Shown: positions 26,138 through 33,712 of the stretch, one piece after another
Position numbering within the stretch: position 1 is the stretch's first letter
How the letters are laid out: every line of letters starts with the position of its first letter
DNA from: Alexandriicola marinus
Lineage (GTDB): Bacteria; Pseudomonadota; Alphaproteobacteria; Rhodobacterales; Rhodobacteraceae
Assembly (NCBI RefSeq): GCF_004000435.1
Contig: NZ_RBVZ01000001.1
Coordinates: 310,001-374,000 of the forward strand
Length of the DNA stretch: 64,000 nt
Reading direction: 5' to 3'
Translations under genes and position numbers: made by a program
The notes under the pieces: model-generated
Databases searched by the model: none
The model's input: the letters and a program-made list of their open reading frames with translations, nothing else
What the model was told of the DNA's origin: nothing

Positions 26138-26356
26138 TTAGCGCGCCGCTTGGGACGCCTCGTAGGCGATCCCGCGGATGTTCGAACGGGCAATGCCCAG
26201 ATCGGCGAGTTCGCGATCGCTCAGCCGGTCAAGCTCGTCAAAGGTTGTGCGATAGGCGCGGTTTTGGGCGCGCTTCTCCGCGATAGCCTGACGCAGCGTG
26301 TTGAATCGTTCGCCCAGCGTGATGCCGGGGGTGAAGATGTCGGTTGCATATGCCAT
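26138..26356 (-). CDS. DUF1127 small arginine-rich protein (CcaF1-like)
   Basis: A 72-aa basic protein whose C-terminal half carries the DUF1127 signature (RAYRTTFDELDRLSDRELADLGIARSNIRGIAYEAS). AGGAG lies nine bases before the ATG at 26356. In Rhodobacter sphaeroides the homologous gene ccaF1 (RSP_6037) encodes an RNA-binding protein that heads the CcsR operon and affects sRNA and mRNA stability. Here the first array hairpin begins eight bases after the stop codon, so protein and sRNAs very likely come from one transcript. A minus-strand TTGACG at 26493-26498 is a possible -35, but no convincing -10 or RpoH-type promoter could be fixed by eye. Confidence 0.88.
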   Translation of the reverse strand: MAYATDIFTPGITLGERFNTLRQAIAEKRAQNRAYRTTFDELDRLSDRELADLGIARSNIRGIAYEASQAAR

Positions 26357-26662
26357 ATGCGTTTACTCCTGATGCACGGACCTCTGTCCGCCTTACTGCT
26401 CGGCCGCGTTTTCTTCGGCCACATCCATGCGCCCTGTTAGCGCTGTCGTGAGCCAGAATTAGGCTTTTGCTGCAGTTGCACAATAGACGGTTCGTCAATG
26501 CTGCTATGCAGCAAATGCATAAGCATAATTGACCTATTTTTCGGGCGGTTCGCATGGGAATTCACCGCTTTTGAAACGGGACGGCAAAGGCTTACGTAGG
26601 GTTACGTTGCAGGCTGCCCGCGCATCGGGCACAACGCTCGCGAACCGAGGATGGAGGCCCGA
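26357..26662. promoter_or_regulatory. Divergent promoter region between DUF1127 gene and mrp
   Basis: A 306-bp AT-richer gap. It holds an inverted repeat TGCTGC-TAT-GCAGCA at 26499-26513, a minus-strand TTGACG at 26493-26498 that could serve the DUF1127/sRNA unit, and a plus-strand pair TTGAAA (26571-26576) and TACGTA (26593-26598) with a 16-base spacer that could serve mrp. These are by-eye candidates only. Confidence 0.4.
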
Positions 26663-27760
26663 ATGACCGACCGCGCAGAAATCGAACAGGTCCTGTCACG
26701 CATCGCCCTGCCGGGCGGCGGCGATCTGATGTCACGCGATATGGTCCGGGCCCTTGCCGTCGAGGGTCCGACCGTCCGCTTCATCATCGAGGCGCCCAGC
26801 CCCGACGAGGCCCGCGCGCTCGAGCCTGTCCGCAAGGCAGCCGAAGCCGCGGTCGCGGCCCTGCCGGGAGTGGAGACCGTCTCCGTTCTTGTCACTGCGC
26901 ATGGCCCCTCGACCCCGCGCGCGCCCGCGCGGCCTGCCGCCGCGCAGGGCGAGCCTCCCTCTCTCAAGATCGGGCGACACCCCACGCCACAGGCCGGCCC
27001 CGCACCGGTGCCGGGTGTGGACCGGATCATTGCCGTCGGATCGGGCAAGGGGGGCGTCGGGAAATCCACCGTCTCGACCAACCTTGCCGTCGCGCTGGCC
27101 CGGGAGGGGCGCAGGGTCGGTCTTCTGGATGCCGATATCTATGGGCCGAGCGTTCCGCGCATGATGGGCGTGTCCGAGCGTCCGAAATCCCCCGATGGCA
27201 AGACGATCATCCCGCTTCATGCGCATGGCGTGACGACCATGTCGATCGGCCTGATGGTCGATCCCGACAAGGCCGTCGTCTGGCGCGGCCCTATGCTGAT
27301 GGGCGCGCTGCAACAGATGCTCGGTCAGGTCGAATGGGGCGAGCTGGACATCCTGATTGTCGATCTGCCGCCCGGAACGGGCGATGTGCAGCTGACCCTG
27401 TGCCAGAAGACGCATCTGACCGGCGCGATCGTCGTATCGACCCCGCAAGACGTGGCGCTTCTCGATGCGCGCAAGGCCATCGACATGTTCGGCACGCTCA
27501 AGACGCCGATCCTCGGGCTGGTTGAGAACATGTCTCTATACATATGTCCCAACTGCGGACACGAGGCGCATATCTTCGGCCATGGCGGCGTCGGCGTGGA
27601 GGCCGAGAAGATGGGCGTCCCGCTTCTGGGCAGTCTGCCGATCGACCTCGACACCCGGCTGGCCGGTGATGGGGGCACGCCGATCGCGGCGGGCGAGGGG
27701 ATCATGTCCGATGCCTATCGCCGGATCGCCCGGGGTCTGATCCAGGGCGGGATGGCCTGA
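26663..27760 (+). CDS. mrp: Mrp/ApbC-family iron-sulfur cluster carrier ATPase
   Basis: A 365-aa P-loop ATPase that binds and transfers Fe-S clusters to apoproteins. It has an N-terminal MIP18/DUF59-like domain (1 to about 80), a low-complexity linker (81-118), the deviant Walker A GKGGVGKST (128-136), the switch motif LDADIYGPSVPRMMG, and the cluster-binding CxxC at C295-x-x-C298 (ICPNCGHE). GGAGG five bases before the ATG at 26663 supports that start over 26651. It stands alone between the DUF1127/sRNA unit and the dcw leader. Confidence 0.93.
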   Translation: MTDRAEIEQVLSRIALPGGGDLMSRDMVRALAVEGPTVRFIIEAPSPDEARALEPVRKAAEAAVAALPGVETVSVLVTAHGPSTPRAPARPAAAQGEPPSLKIGRHPTPQAGPAPVPGVDRIIAVGSGKGGVGKSTVSTNLAVALAREGRRVGLLDADIYGPSVPRMMGVSERPKSPDGKTIIPLHAHGVTTMSIGLMVDPDKAVVWRGPMLMGALQQMLGQVEWGELDILIVDLPPGTGDVQLTLCQKTHLTGAIVVSTPQDVALLDARKAIDMFGTLKTPILGLVENMSLYICPNCGHEAHIFGHGGVGVEAEKMGVPLLGSLPIDLDTRLAGDGGTPIAAGEGIMSDAYRRIARGLIQGGMA

Positions 27761-27788
27761 CGCCCGCGGTCCGATTGCCCGACCTCGT

Positions 27789-27949
27789 CGGGAAATCATG
27801 GCACTCGCTATCGGGAATGCATGGAACCTGCCGGCTGATTGGCAGGAATCAGCTGAATCAGCTTGGTTTGCACCATTGATTCGAGGGAATCTGCGAGGCA
27901 GGATGTGATCCTTGCCAGTCTTGCGCAGGTGACCGGGAATTCGTGGAAC
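27789..27949 (+). promoter_or_regulatory. Upstream MraZ-box-like repeats
   Basis: Three related 16-mers: CGGGAAATCATGGCAC at 27789-27804, CGGGAATGCATGGAAC at 27812-27827 and CGGGAATTCGTGGAAC at 27934-27949. Each contains two pentamers of the (C/T)GGNA type five bases apart, the spacing known for MraZ operators. They lie between mrp and the candidate dcw leader promoter. The rest of 27761-28090 shows no gene. A DnaA-box-like TTATCAACA occurs at 28029-28037. Confidence 0.5.
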
Positions 27950-28095
27950 GCGTCGAAATGGGGAAAATCCGCCGTTCGTTCGGCCTCTTGCGCGAAAGAT
28001 ATACTAGATATTGATGTGATTTGACGGGTTATCAACATTTTGTGGGTCAATCAAAATTGTTTCAATCGTGTCTCTTTTCGAAATCAGCTGTGACT

Positions 28096-28120
28096 TCCCA
28101 GTAAGTTCCATGAATTCCCT
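28096..28120 (-). promoter_or_regulatory. Candidate MraZ operator
   Basis: On the minus strand three pentamers AGGGA, TGGAA and TGGGA are separated by five bases each. This is the three-repeat, ten-base-period layout of the MraZ box (TGGGN repeats). It directly abuts TTGATC at 28120-28125, a candidate -35 element, so MraZ could autoregulate the dcw leader promoter here. Confidence 0.62.
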
Positions 28121-28154
28121 TGATCGGCCGGCGGGCTCATGTCATTCATTTACC

Positions 28155-28364
28155 CAAGGAAACGAGGGCAGACACTCACAAGGGACATCAAAAGAATCCC
28201 ACAGGTAAACGAGGCAGCTTCATACAGGCGCCCCTCCTTTCCGAACAAAGAGATCCGGCGCGCGAGCGAGCAGACATCCCCCCAGGTGGCGCGCGCAGTC
28301 GGACTAACCCCGAAAGGGGTATGGCGGCGGATCAAGCAGTGGCAGCAGCTTGATCCGCCGTTTT
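28155..28364 (+). ncRNA. Candidate UpsM-like sRNA from the dcw leader
   Basis: In Rhodobacter sphaeroides the abundant sRNA UpsM (about 206 nt) is made by partial termination in the 5' leader upstream of mraZ. Here a strong intrinsic terminator ends at 28364, 47 bases before the mraZ start codon. A weak promoter-like pair (TTGATC 28120-28125, CATTCA about 28143-28148) would start a transcript near 28155, giving about 210 nt. Internal structure includes an ACCCC-GAAA-GGGGT hairpin at 28307-28320. The 5' end is an estimate. Position, size and terminator support the call; sequence homology was not tested. Confidence 0.6.
28325..28364 (+). terminator. Intrinsic terminator in the mraZ leader
   Basis: A 13-bp perfect stem (CGGCGGATCAAGC at 28325-28337, GCTTGATCCGCCG at 28348-28360) with a ten-base loop, followed by TTTT. 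Read-through is needed to express the dcw genes, so this is a partial terminator or attenuator. Confidence 0.88.
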
Positions 28365-28411
28365 CACATCCGGCCACCCGCCGGGGGACAGGATAAAAGG
28401 GGCTTCGTTCG

Positions 28412-28915
28412 GTGGCTCTCAGTTTCAGAGGCGAGTTCAACCAGAAGGTTGACGCGAAAGGCCGGGTGTCGATCCCGGCTGATTTTCGTGCCGTGCTCGC
28501 CGATGGCGATCCCCGCTGCCCCGAACATCCCTTGCCCCGCCTCGTTGTGCTGCATGGGCCCCACCTCAAGAATTGTCTTCATGCCTACACGATCGAAGCC
28601 ATGGAAGAGATCGAAGAGGGCATCAAACGCCTGCCGCGCGGTTCGGTCGAGCGCAAACGCGCCGCGCGCATGATCCTGGGCAAGTCCTGGGACACCGAGG
28701 TCGACAAGGATGGCAGGATCGTCCTGCCACAGCGCCTGCGCCAGCAGATCGGGCTGGACGGCGAGGCCGTCATGGTCGCCATGGGCGACTATTTCGAGAT
28801 CTGGAACGCGGCCACCTATGATGAGGTCGAGGCCGCCGAGACCGACGAATGGCTCGAAACGCTGCCAGATGATTTCGATCCCCTGAGCCTGCTAGACACC
28901 CCGAACGGAGGCTGA
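28412..28915 (+). CDS. mraZ: Transcriptional regulator MraZ
   Basis: A 167-aa protein of two SpoVT/AbrB-like half domains (FRGEFNQKVDAKGRVSIPADFR near the N-terminus; WDTEVDKDGRIVLPQRLRQQIGL in the second half). It forms ring-shaped oligomers that bind TGGGN repeats and represses the dcw promoter in other bacteria. The start is GTG at 28412, giving the conserved (M)ALSFRGEFNQK; AGGGG lies ten bases upstream. It is the first gene of the cluster, three bases before rsmH. Confidence 0.95.
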   Translation: MALSFRGEFNQKVDAKGRVSIPADFRAVLADGDPRCPEHPLPRLVVLHGPHLKNCLHAYTIEAMEEIEEGIKRLPRGSVERKRAARMILGKSWDTEVDKDGRIVLPQRLRQQIGLDGEAVMVAMGDYFEIWNAATYDEVEAAETDEWLETLPDDFDPLSLLDTPNGG

Positions 28916-28918
28916 CCA

Positions 28919-29896
28919 ATGGGGAGTGCTGCCGCCGATCCCCCGCATATACCTGTTCTGATCGATCCTCTGATCGAGACTGTCGCGCCGGTGACAGGGG
29001 TCTGGCTGGACGGCACCTTCGGTGCGGGTGGCTACACGCGCAGGCTTCTTGATGCGGGCGCAGACAAGGTGATCGCGGTCGACCGCGATCCACTGGCCTT
29101 CGATCTGGCCGCCGGTTGGGCGGCGGGTTACGGCGACCGGCTGGTGATGCAGCAGGGCACGTTTTCGCGACTTGATGAATTGGCAGGCGAACCGCTTGAC
29201 GGGATCGTTCTCGATCTTGGTGTCTCGTCGATGCAGATCGACACGGCCGAGCGGGGCTTTTCCTTTCAGAAGGACGGCCCGCTCGACATGCGAATGGGCC
29301 GTGACGGGCCCACCGCCGCAGATATCGTGAACACAATGGACGAGGGGCCGCTGGCCGACCTTCTTTATCTCTATGGCGAGGAACGCGCCTCGCGCCGGAT
29401 CGCAAAGGCGATTGTGGCGGCGCGGCCCTTGTCCCGCACGCTTGAACTGGCCGAGGTCGTGGCCTCCTGCCTGCCGCGTCAGAAGCCGGGCCAAAGCCAT
29501 CCCGCGACCCGCAGCTTTCAGGCGCTCCGGATTGCGGTGAACGATGAATATGGTGAACTTTATCAGGGACTTATGGCGTCCGAGAGGGCGTTGAAGCCGG
29601 GCGGGTTGCTGGCTGTCGTGACCTTCCATTCGGTCGAGGATCGCATGGTCAAACGCTTCATCCAGCTGCGTTCGGGCGCGGGTGGCAACGCCAACCGCTA
29701 TGCCCCCGAGGCCGAGCATGAGGTGCCGGCCTTCGAAAGGGTCAATCGCAAGGCCATTGAGGCCAGCCCCGATGAGATCGCCGTCAATCCCCGGTCGCGG
29801 TCGGCGCACCTGCGCGTGGCCCGCCGCACCGAGGCGCCCGCGGGCACGATCGCACCGCGGGATCTTGGCATGCCGGAATGGAAAGGAGCTCGCTGA
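28919..29896 (+). CDS. rsmH: 16S rRNA (cytosine1402-N4)-methyltransferase
   Basis: A 325-aa SAM-dependent methyltransferase modifying C1402 in the ribosomal P site. Motifs: SAM loop [66 protein letters not shown] and [15 protein letters not shown]. The length and second cluster position are as expected. Its stop overlaps the ftsL start by one base (TGATG). Confidence 0.96.
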   Translation: MGSAAADPPHIPVLIDPLIETVAPVTGVWLDGTFGAGGYTRRLLDAGADKVIAVDRDPLAFDLAAGWAAGYGDRLVMQQGTFSRLDELAGEPLDGIVLDLGVSSMQIDTAERGFSFQKDGPLDMRMGRDGPTAADIVNTMDEGPLADLLYLYGEERASRRIAKAIVAARPLSRTLELAEVVASCLPRQKPGQSHPATRSFQALRIAVNDEYGELYQGLMASERALKPGGLLAVVTFHSVEDRMVKRFIQLRSGAGGNANRYAPEAEHEVPAFERVNRKAIEASPDEIAVNPRSRSAHLRVARRTEAPAGTIAPRDLGMPEWKGAR

Positions 29897-30252
29897 TGCG
29901 CGGCCTGTTGCACATCTTCGCTTTTCTCACCGTGATCGGGCTCGCGTTCTGGGCCTACCAGGAGAATTACCGCACCCAGGCCTCGATTGCCGATGTCCGC
30001 CAGCTGCACCGCGATATCGGCGCGGCCCATGTGCGCATCAATGTGCTCGAGGCCGAATGGGCCTATCTGCGCCGGCCGGACCGGTTGCGCGAGCTGGCCG
30101 ATCTCAACTTCGACCGTCTGGGCCTTCTGCCCCTGTCCGCCAGCAATTTCGGCCAGGTCGAAAACGTGGTCTATCCGATCCGGCCGCTTGGCGTGATCAC
30201 CGATCCGATCGAGGTGTCCTCCGACATGATCGACGAGGAGAACCCGCTGTGA
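29896..30252 (+). CDS. ftsL: Cell division protein FtsL
   Basis: A 118-aa bitopic protein with one N-terminal membrane helix (LLHIFAFLTVIGLAFWAY) and a periplasmic coiled-coil segment (about 25-75) that binds FtsB and FtsQ in the divisome. AAAGGAG lies seven bases before the ATG at 29896, so the ATG at 29878 is not used. It overlaps rsmH by one base and ftsI by four. Sequence is weakly conserved as usual; position is the strongest evidence. Confidence 0.9.
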   Translation: MRGLLHIFAFLTVIGLAFWAYQENYRTQASIADVRQLHRDIGAAHVRINVLEAEWAYLRRPDRLRELADLNFDRLGLLPLSASNFGQVENVVYPIRPLGVITDPIEVSSDMIDEENPL

Positions 30253-32051
30253 GTTACGACGCGCTCCGCCGGCCGCTCCGTCCGCTGGCCCGGATCATTC
30301 GGGCCCGGGAACAGGGCGAAAACCCCGATGATATCGCGCGTGAAAACCTGCGCCTTCGTCACGAAAAGATGCAGAAGAAGGCCCGCGACCGGGCCGAAAG
30401 CCGCCTTCTGGTGCTGGGCCTTGCCTTCGTTATCGCCTTCGGCACCATCGGGGCGCGGATGGGCATTCTGGCCAATACCGATCCCGAAGAGCCGCGCGCT
30501 GTGGCCAGTGGCAATCCGATCATCGGGCAGCGCTCCGATATCGTGGACCGCAACGGCCGGATCCTCGCGACGAATTTCGACACCCATTCGCTCTATGCTC
30601 ATCCCGACGACCTGATCGATCCCGCGAACGCGGCCCGCGAACTGGCGCGCATCTTCCCCGAACTTGAGGCCGAAAAGCTCTATGCCGATTTCACCGGGTC
30701 GCGGAAGTTTCTCTGGGTCCGCCGGCAGATCAGCCCCGAACAGATGCAGGCGGTTCACGATATCGGCGATCCCGGTCTGCTGTTCGGCCCGCGCGAGATG
30801 CGGCTTTATCCCAACGGGCCGATCGCGGCCCATATTCTGGGCGGTGCCTCCTATGGCAACGAAGGCGTCAGTTCGGCCGAGGTGATCGGTGTGGCCGGTG
30901 TCGAACGTCATTTCGACGAGGTGCTGCGCGATCCCGCCAACGAGGGCCGGCCCCTTGCGCTTTCGCTTGACCTGACGGTTCAGGCCGCGCTGGAAGAGGT
31001 TCTGGCCGGCGGCATGACCCTGATGAATGCCAAGGGCGCCGCCGCCATCATCATGGATATCGACACCGGCGAGGTCATGGCCATGGCCAGCCTGCCCGAT
31101 TTCGATCCCAACAACCGGCCCCGTGTCCTCACCGAGGGCGACCAGTCCGACAGCCCGCTGTTCAATCGCGCGCTGCAGGGCGTTTATGAACTGGGCTCGG
31201 TCTTCAAGATCTTCACCGTGGCGCAGGCCATGGATCTGGGGCTCGTCAATCCCGACACCATGATCGACACGACCGGCCCGCTGCGCGTCGGAGGGTTCCC
31301 GATCCGGGACTTCCGCAATTACGGCCCCGAACTCAGCGTCACCGACGTGATCGTCAAATCCTCGAACATCGGGACAGGCCGCATCGCCATGATGATCGGC
31401 GCGGACCGGCAGCGCGATTTCCTCGACAGCCTCGGTCTTCTGGAGCCAACCCCGATCGAGATGACCGAAGGCCGGACAGGTCAGCCTTTGCTGCCCGGCA
31501 ACTGGCGGGAACTGTCGACCATCACGATTTCCTATGGACACGGCATTTCCGTCTCTCCGCTGCATCTGGCGGCGGCCTATTCCTCGCTTCTGAACGGCAC
31601 CCGGGTGACGCCCACGCTCCTGCGACAGCAGGGGCCGGTCGAGCAGGGACCCCGGATCGTCTCGGCCCCCGTCGCCGATCGCGCCCGCGATATGCTGGCG
31701 CAGGTCGTCAGCCGGGGCACTGCCTCCTTCGCCCGGATCGAGGGCTATACGATCGGCGGCAAGACAGGCACCGCCGACAAACCGCGTGAAGCGGGTGGCG
31801 GGTATTACGATGACAAGGTGATCGCGACCTTCGCGGGCATGTTCCCTGCCGAAGAGCCGGAATACGTGATCGTGGTGACGCTGGATGAACCGGTGGAAAC
31901 CTCGGGGCCCGAACCCCGCCGGACCGCCGGCTGGACGGCCGTTCCCGTGGCCGCCGAGATGGTTCGCCGGACGGCGCCGCTCCTTGGGCTCAGACCGCAG
32001 GTTGAACTGGGCAGCCTCGACGGTGTAACGCTGACGGGAAGTCGCGACTGA
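30249..32051 (+). CDS. ftsI: Peptidoglycan D,D-transpeptidase FtsI (PBP3)
   Basis: A 600-aa septal class B penicillin-binding protein. It has a cytoplasmic tail (1-50), one membrane anchor (about 52-75), a pedestal domain, and the transpeptidase domain with SxxK at Ser317-Lys320 (ELGSVFKIF), SxN at 371-373 (KSSN) and KTGT at 505-508. The start is GTG at 30249, overlapping the ftsL stop as GTGA; the frame is open further upstream but only through rsmH and ftsL sequence. It is the target of beta-lactams in other bacteria. Confidence 0.95.
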   Translation: MSYDALRRPLRPLARIIRAREQGENPDDIARENLRLRHEKMQKKARDRAESRLLVLGLAFVIAFGTIGARMGILANTDPEEPRAVASGNPIIGQRSDIVDRNGRILATNFDTHSLYAHPDDLIDPANAARELARIFPELEAEKLYADFTGSRKFLWVRRQISPEQMQAVHDIGDPGLLFGPREMRLYPNGPIAAHILGGASYGNEGVSSAEVIGVAGVERHFDEVLRDPANEGRPLALSLDLTVQAALEEVLAGGMTLMNAKGAAAIIMDIDTGEVMAMASLPDFDPNNRPRVLTEGDQSDSPLFNRALQGVYELGSVFKIFTVAQAMDLGLVNPDTMIDTTGPLRVGGFPIRDFRNYGPELSVTDVIVKSSNIGTGRIAMMIGADRQRDFLDSLGLLEPTPIEMTEGRTGQPLLPGNWRELSTITISYGHGISVSPLHLAAAYSSLLNGTRVTPTLLRQQGPVEQGPRIVSAPVADRARDMLAQVVSRGTASFARIEGYTIGGKTGTADKPREAGGGYYDDKVIATFAGMFPAEEPEYVIVVTLDEPVETSGPEPRRTAGWTAVPVAAEMVRRTAPLLGLRPQVELGSLDGVTLTGSRD

Positions 32052-32082
32052 GCGGTCGAACCCCGAGGGGGAGGGTGGCGAG

Positions 32083-33612
32083 ATGAGCACTGATAGGTCC
32101 CTGAGCCTGGCCGATCTGGGGCTGACGGCGCGGCGCGGCACGCCGGCCAGGATCAGTGGCATCGCCATCGACAGCCGCGAGGTTCAGGAAGGCTATCTCT
32201 TTGCCGCGCTTCCCGGGACGCGGGTCCATGGGGGGGAATTCATCCAATATGCCCTGCGCATGGGGGCCGCGGCGATCCTGACGGATGCCGAGGGCGCCCG
32301 TATCGCGCGGGCAGAACTCGATGCCTCCGACGCGGCGCTTGTCCTGAGCGAGGATCCGCGGGCCGCATTGGCGCGCGCGGCGGCCCTGTGGTTCGGCCCG
32401 CAGCCCGAGACGGTGGTCGCGGTGACCGGCACCAACGGAAAGACGTCCGTGGCCAGTTTCTGCCGCCAGATCTGGCTTAACCTGGGTCTCGATGCCGTCA
32501 ATCTGGGCACGACCGGCGTGGAGGGGGCCTGGACCTATCCGCTGCGCCATACCACGCCCGATGCGCTGACGCTGCAGCGTGTTCTGGCCGAGGCCGCGCG
32601 CGCGGGCATCACCCATGTGGCGATGGAGGCCTCGTCCCACGGTCTGGATCAACGCCGCCTCGACGGGGTGACGCTGGCTGCCGCGGGCTTCACGAATTTC
32701 AGCCAGGACCACCTGGATTACCACGGCACGTTCGAGGCCTATTTCGAGGCGAAGGCCGCGCTCTTCGGTAGGCTTCTGGACGACAATGGCGTTGCCGTGA
32801 TCAACCTCGATGATCCCAAGGGCGCCGACATGGCCGCCATCGCCAGCGCCCGGGGCCAGGAGGTGATCGGGATCGGCAGCAGTGATCCCGACGCGCGGAC
32901 GGCAGGCGTGCCGGTGCCGCGCCTGCGCCTTCTGGGCCAGCGGTTCGATGCGACGGGACAGGATCTGCGGTTCGACTGGCAGGGCAGCGTGCAGATGGTC
33001 CGGCTCAACCTCGTCGGTGGCTTCCAGGCGCAGAACGTCATGGTGGCCGCGGGCCTTGTCATCGCGGCGGGCGAGGACCCGCATGCCGTCTTCGCGGCCT
33101 TGCCCGAACTGGTGACGGTCCGGGGCCGGATGGAACTGGCCGCGACCCGCGAAAACGGGGCCTCGGTCTTTGTCGATTACGCCCATACGCCCGATGCGGT
33201 GGCGACCGCGCTTGGCGCGCTGCGTCCCCATGTGATGGGCCGGATCGTCGCGATCATCGGCGCGGGAGGAGATCGCGATATGGGCAAGCGGCCGCTGATG
33301 GGGGCCGCGGCGGCAGATCACGCCGATATCGTCATCGTGACCGACGACAATCCCCGCACCGAGGATCCGGCCGCAATCCGCCGCGCGGTCATGGCAGGTG
33401 CGGTTGCGCGGGGTGATGGCACGAAAGTCACCGAGATCGGGGACCGCGCCGAAGCGATCCTGCGTGGCGTGGATCAGCTGGGGCCGGGCGACGCGCTCCT
33501 GATTTGCGGCAAAGGGCATGAGACGGGCCAGATCGTAGGGTCCGACGTGTTGCCCTTCGACGATGCCGAACAGGCGAGCGTGGCCGTGGCGGCCCTGGAG
33601 GGACGGATATGA
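32083..33612 (+). CDS. murE: UDP-MurNAc-L-Ala-D-Glu:meso-diaminopimelate ligase
   Basis: A 509-aa Mur ligase adding the third stem-peptide residue. The ATP loop is VTGTNGKTSV, followed by the Mur ligase central motifs (ASSHGLDQRRLDG, NFSQDHLDYHG). The C-terminal DNPR motif (TDDNPRTEDP) predicts meso-diaminopimelate rather than lysine as substrate, as expected for a Gram-negative wall. It begins 31 bases after ftsI. Confidence 0.95.
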   Translation: MSTDRSLSLADLGLTARRGTPARISGIAIDSREVQEGYLFAALPGTRVHGGEFIQYALRMGAAAILTDAEGARIARAELDASDAALVLSEDPRAALARAAALWFGPQPETVVAVTGTNGKTSVASFCRQIWLNLGLDAVNLGTTGVEGAWTYPLRHTTPDALTLQRVLAEAARAGITHVAMEASSHGLDQRRLDGVTLAAAGFTNFSQDHLDYHGTFEAYFEAKAALFGRLLDDNGVAVINLDDPKGADMAAIASARGQEVIGIGSSDPDARTAGVPVPRLRLLGQRFDATGQDLRFDWQGSVQMVRLNLVGGFQAQNVMVAAGLVIAAGEDPHAVFAALPELVTVRGRMELAATRENGASVFVDYAHTPDAVATALGALRPHVMGRIVAIIGAGGDRDMGKRPLMGAAAADHADIVIVTDDNPRTEDPAAIRRAVMAGAVARGDGTKVTEIGDRAEAILRGVDQLGPGDALLICGKGHETGQIVGSDVLPFDDAEQASVAVAALEGRI

Positions 33613-33641
33613 GAGGGTGCAAGACTTGGGCCGCGACCGGG

Positions 33642-33691
33642 CCCAAATTTCCCGAAATTTGGGGGCGCCGCCAAATTTCTGGAAATTTGGC
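33642..33691. repeat. Tandem AAATTTC/GAAATTT palindromes between murE and murF
   Basis: Two adjacent dyads: CCCAAATTTC-CC-GAAATTTGGG at 33642-33663 and CCAAATTTC-TG-GAAATTTGG at 33671-33690 (one further G-C pair outside). In RNA these form two short hairpins. A related tandem pair lies between ftsW and murG. They look like a family of intergenic palindromic repeats. Confidence 0.8.
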
Positions 33692-33712
33692 CCGGCGTCG
33701 AAAGGCGGCACG

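Noticed and set aside
25120-26286. Plus-strand ORFs across the array encoding glycine/arginine/glutamate repeat peptides
   Set aside because: They arise because the 140-bp units lack stops in one frame; there is no ribosome site or family, and the arms and loops explain the sequence as structured RNA on the other strand.
28029-28037. DnaA box TTATCAACA as a replication origin signal
   Set aside because: A single site with one mismatch to consensus and no clustered boxes or AT-rich unwinding element; kept only as a note in the mraZ leader.
28139-28396. 85-aa ORF upstream of mraZ with a helix-turn-helix-like stretch
   Set aside because: No ribosome site, and the frame runs through the intrinsic terminator at 28325-28364; the region fits a leader RNA better.
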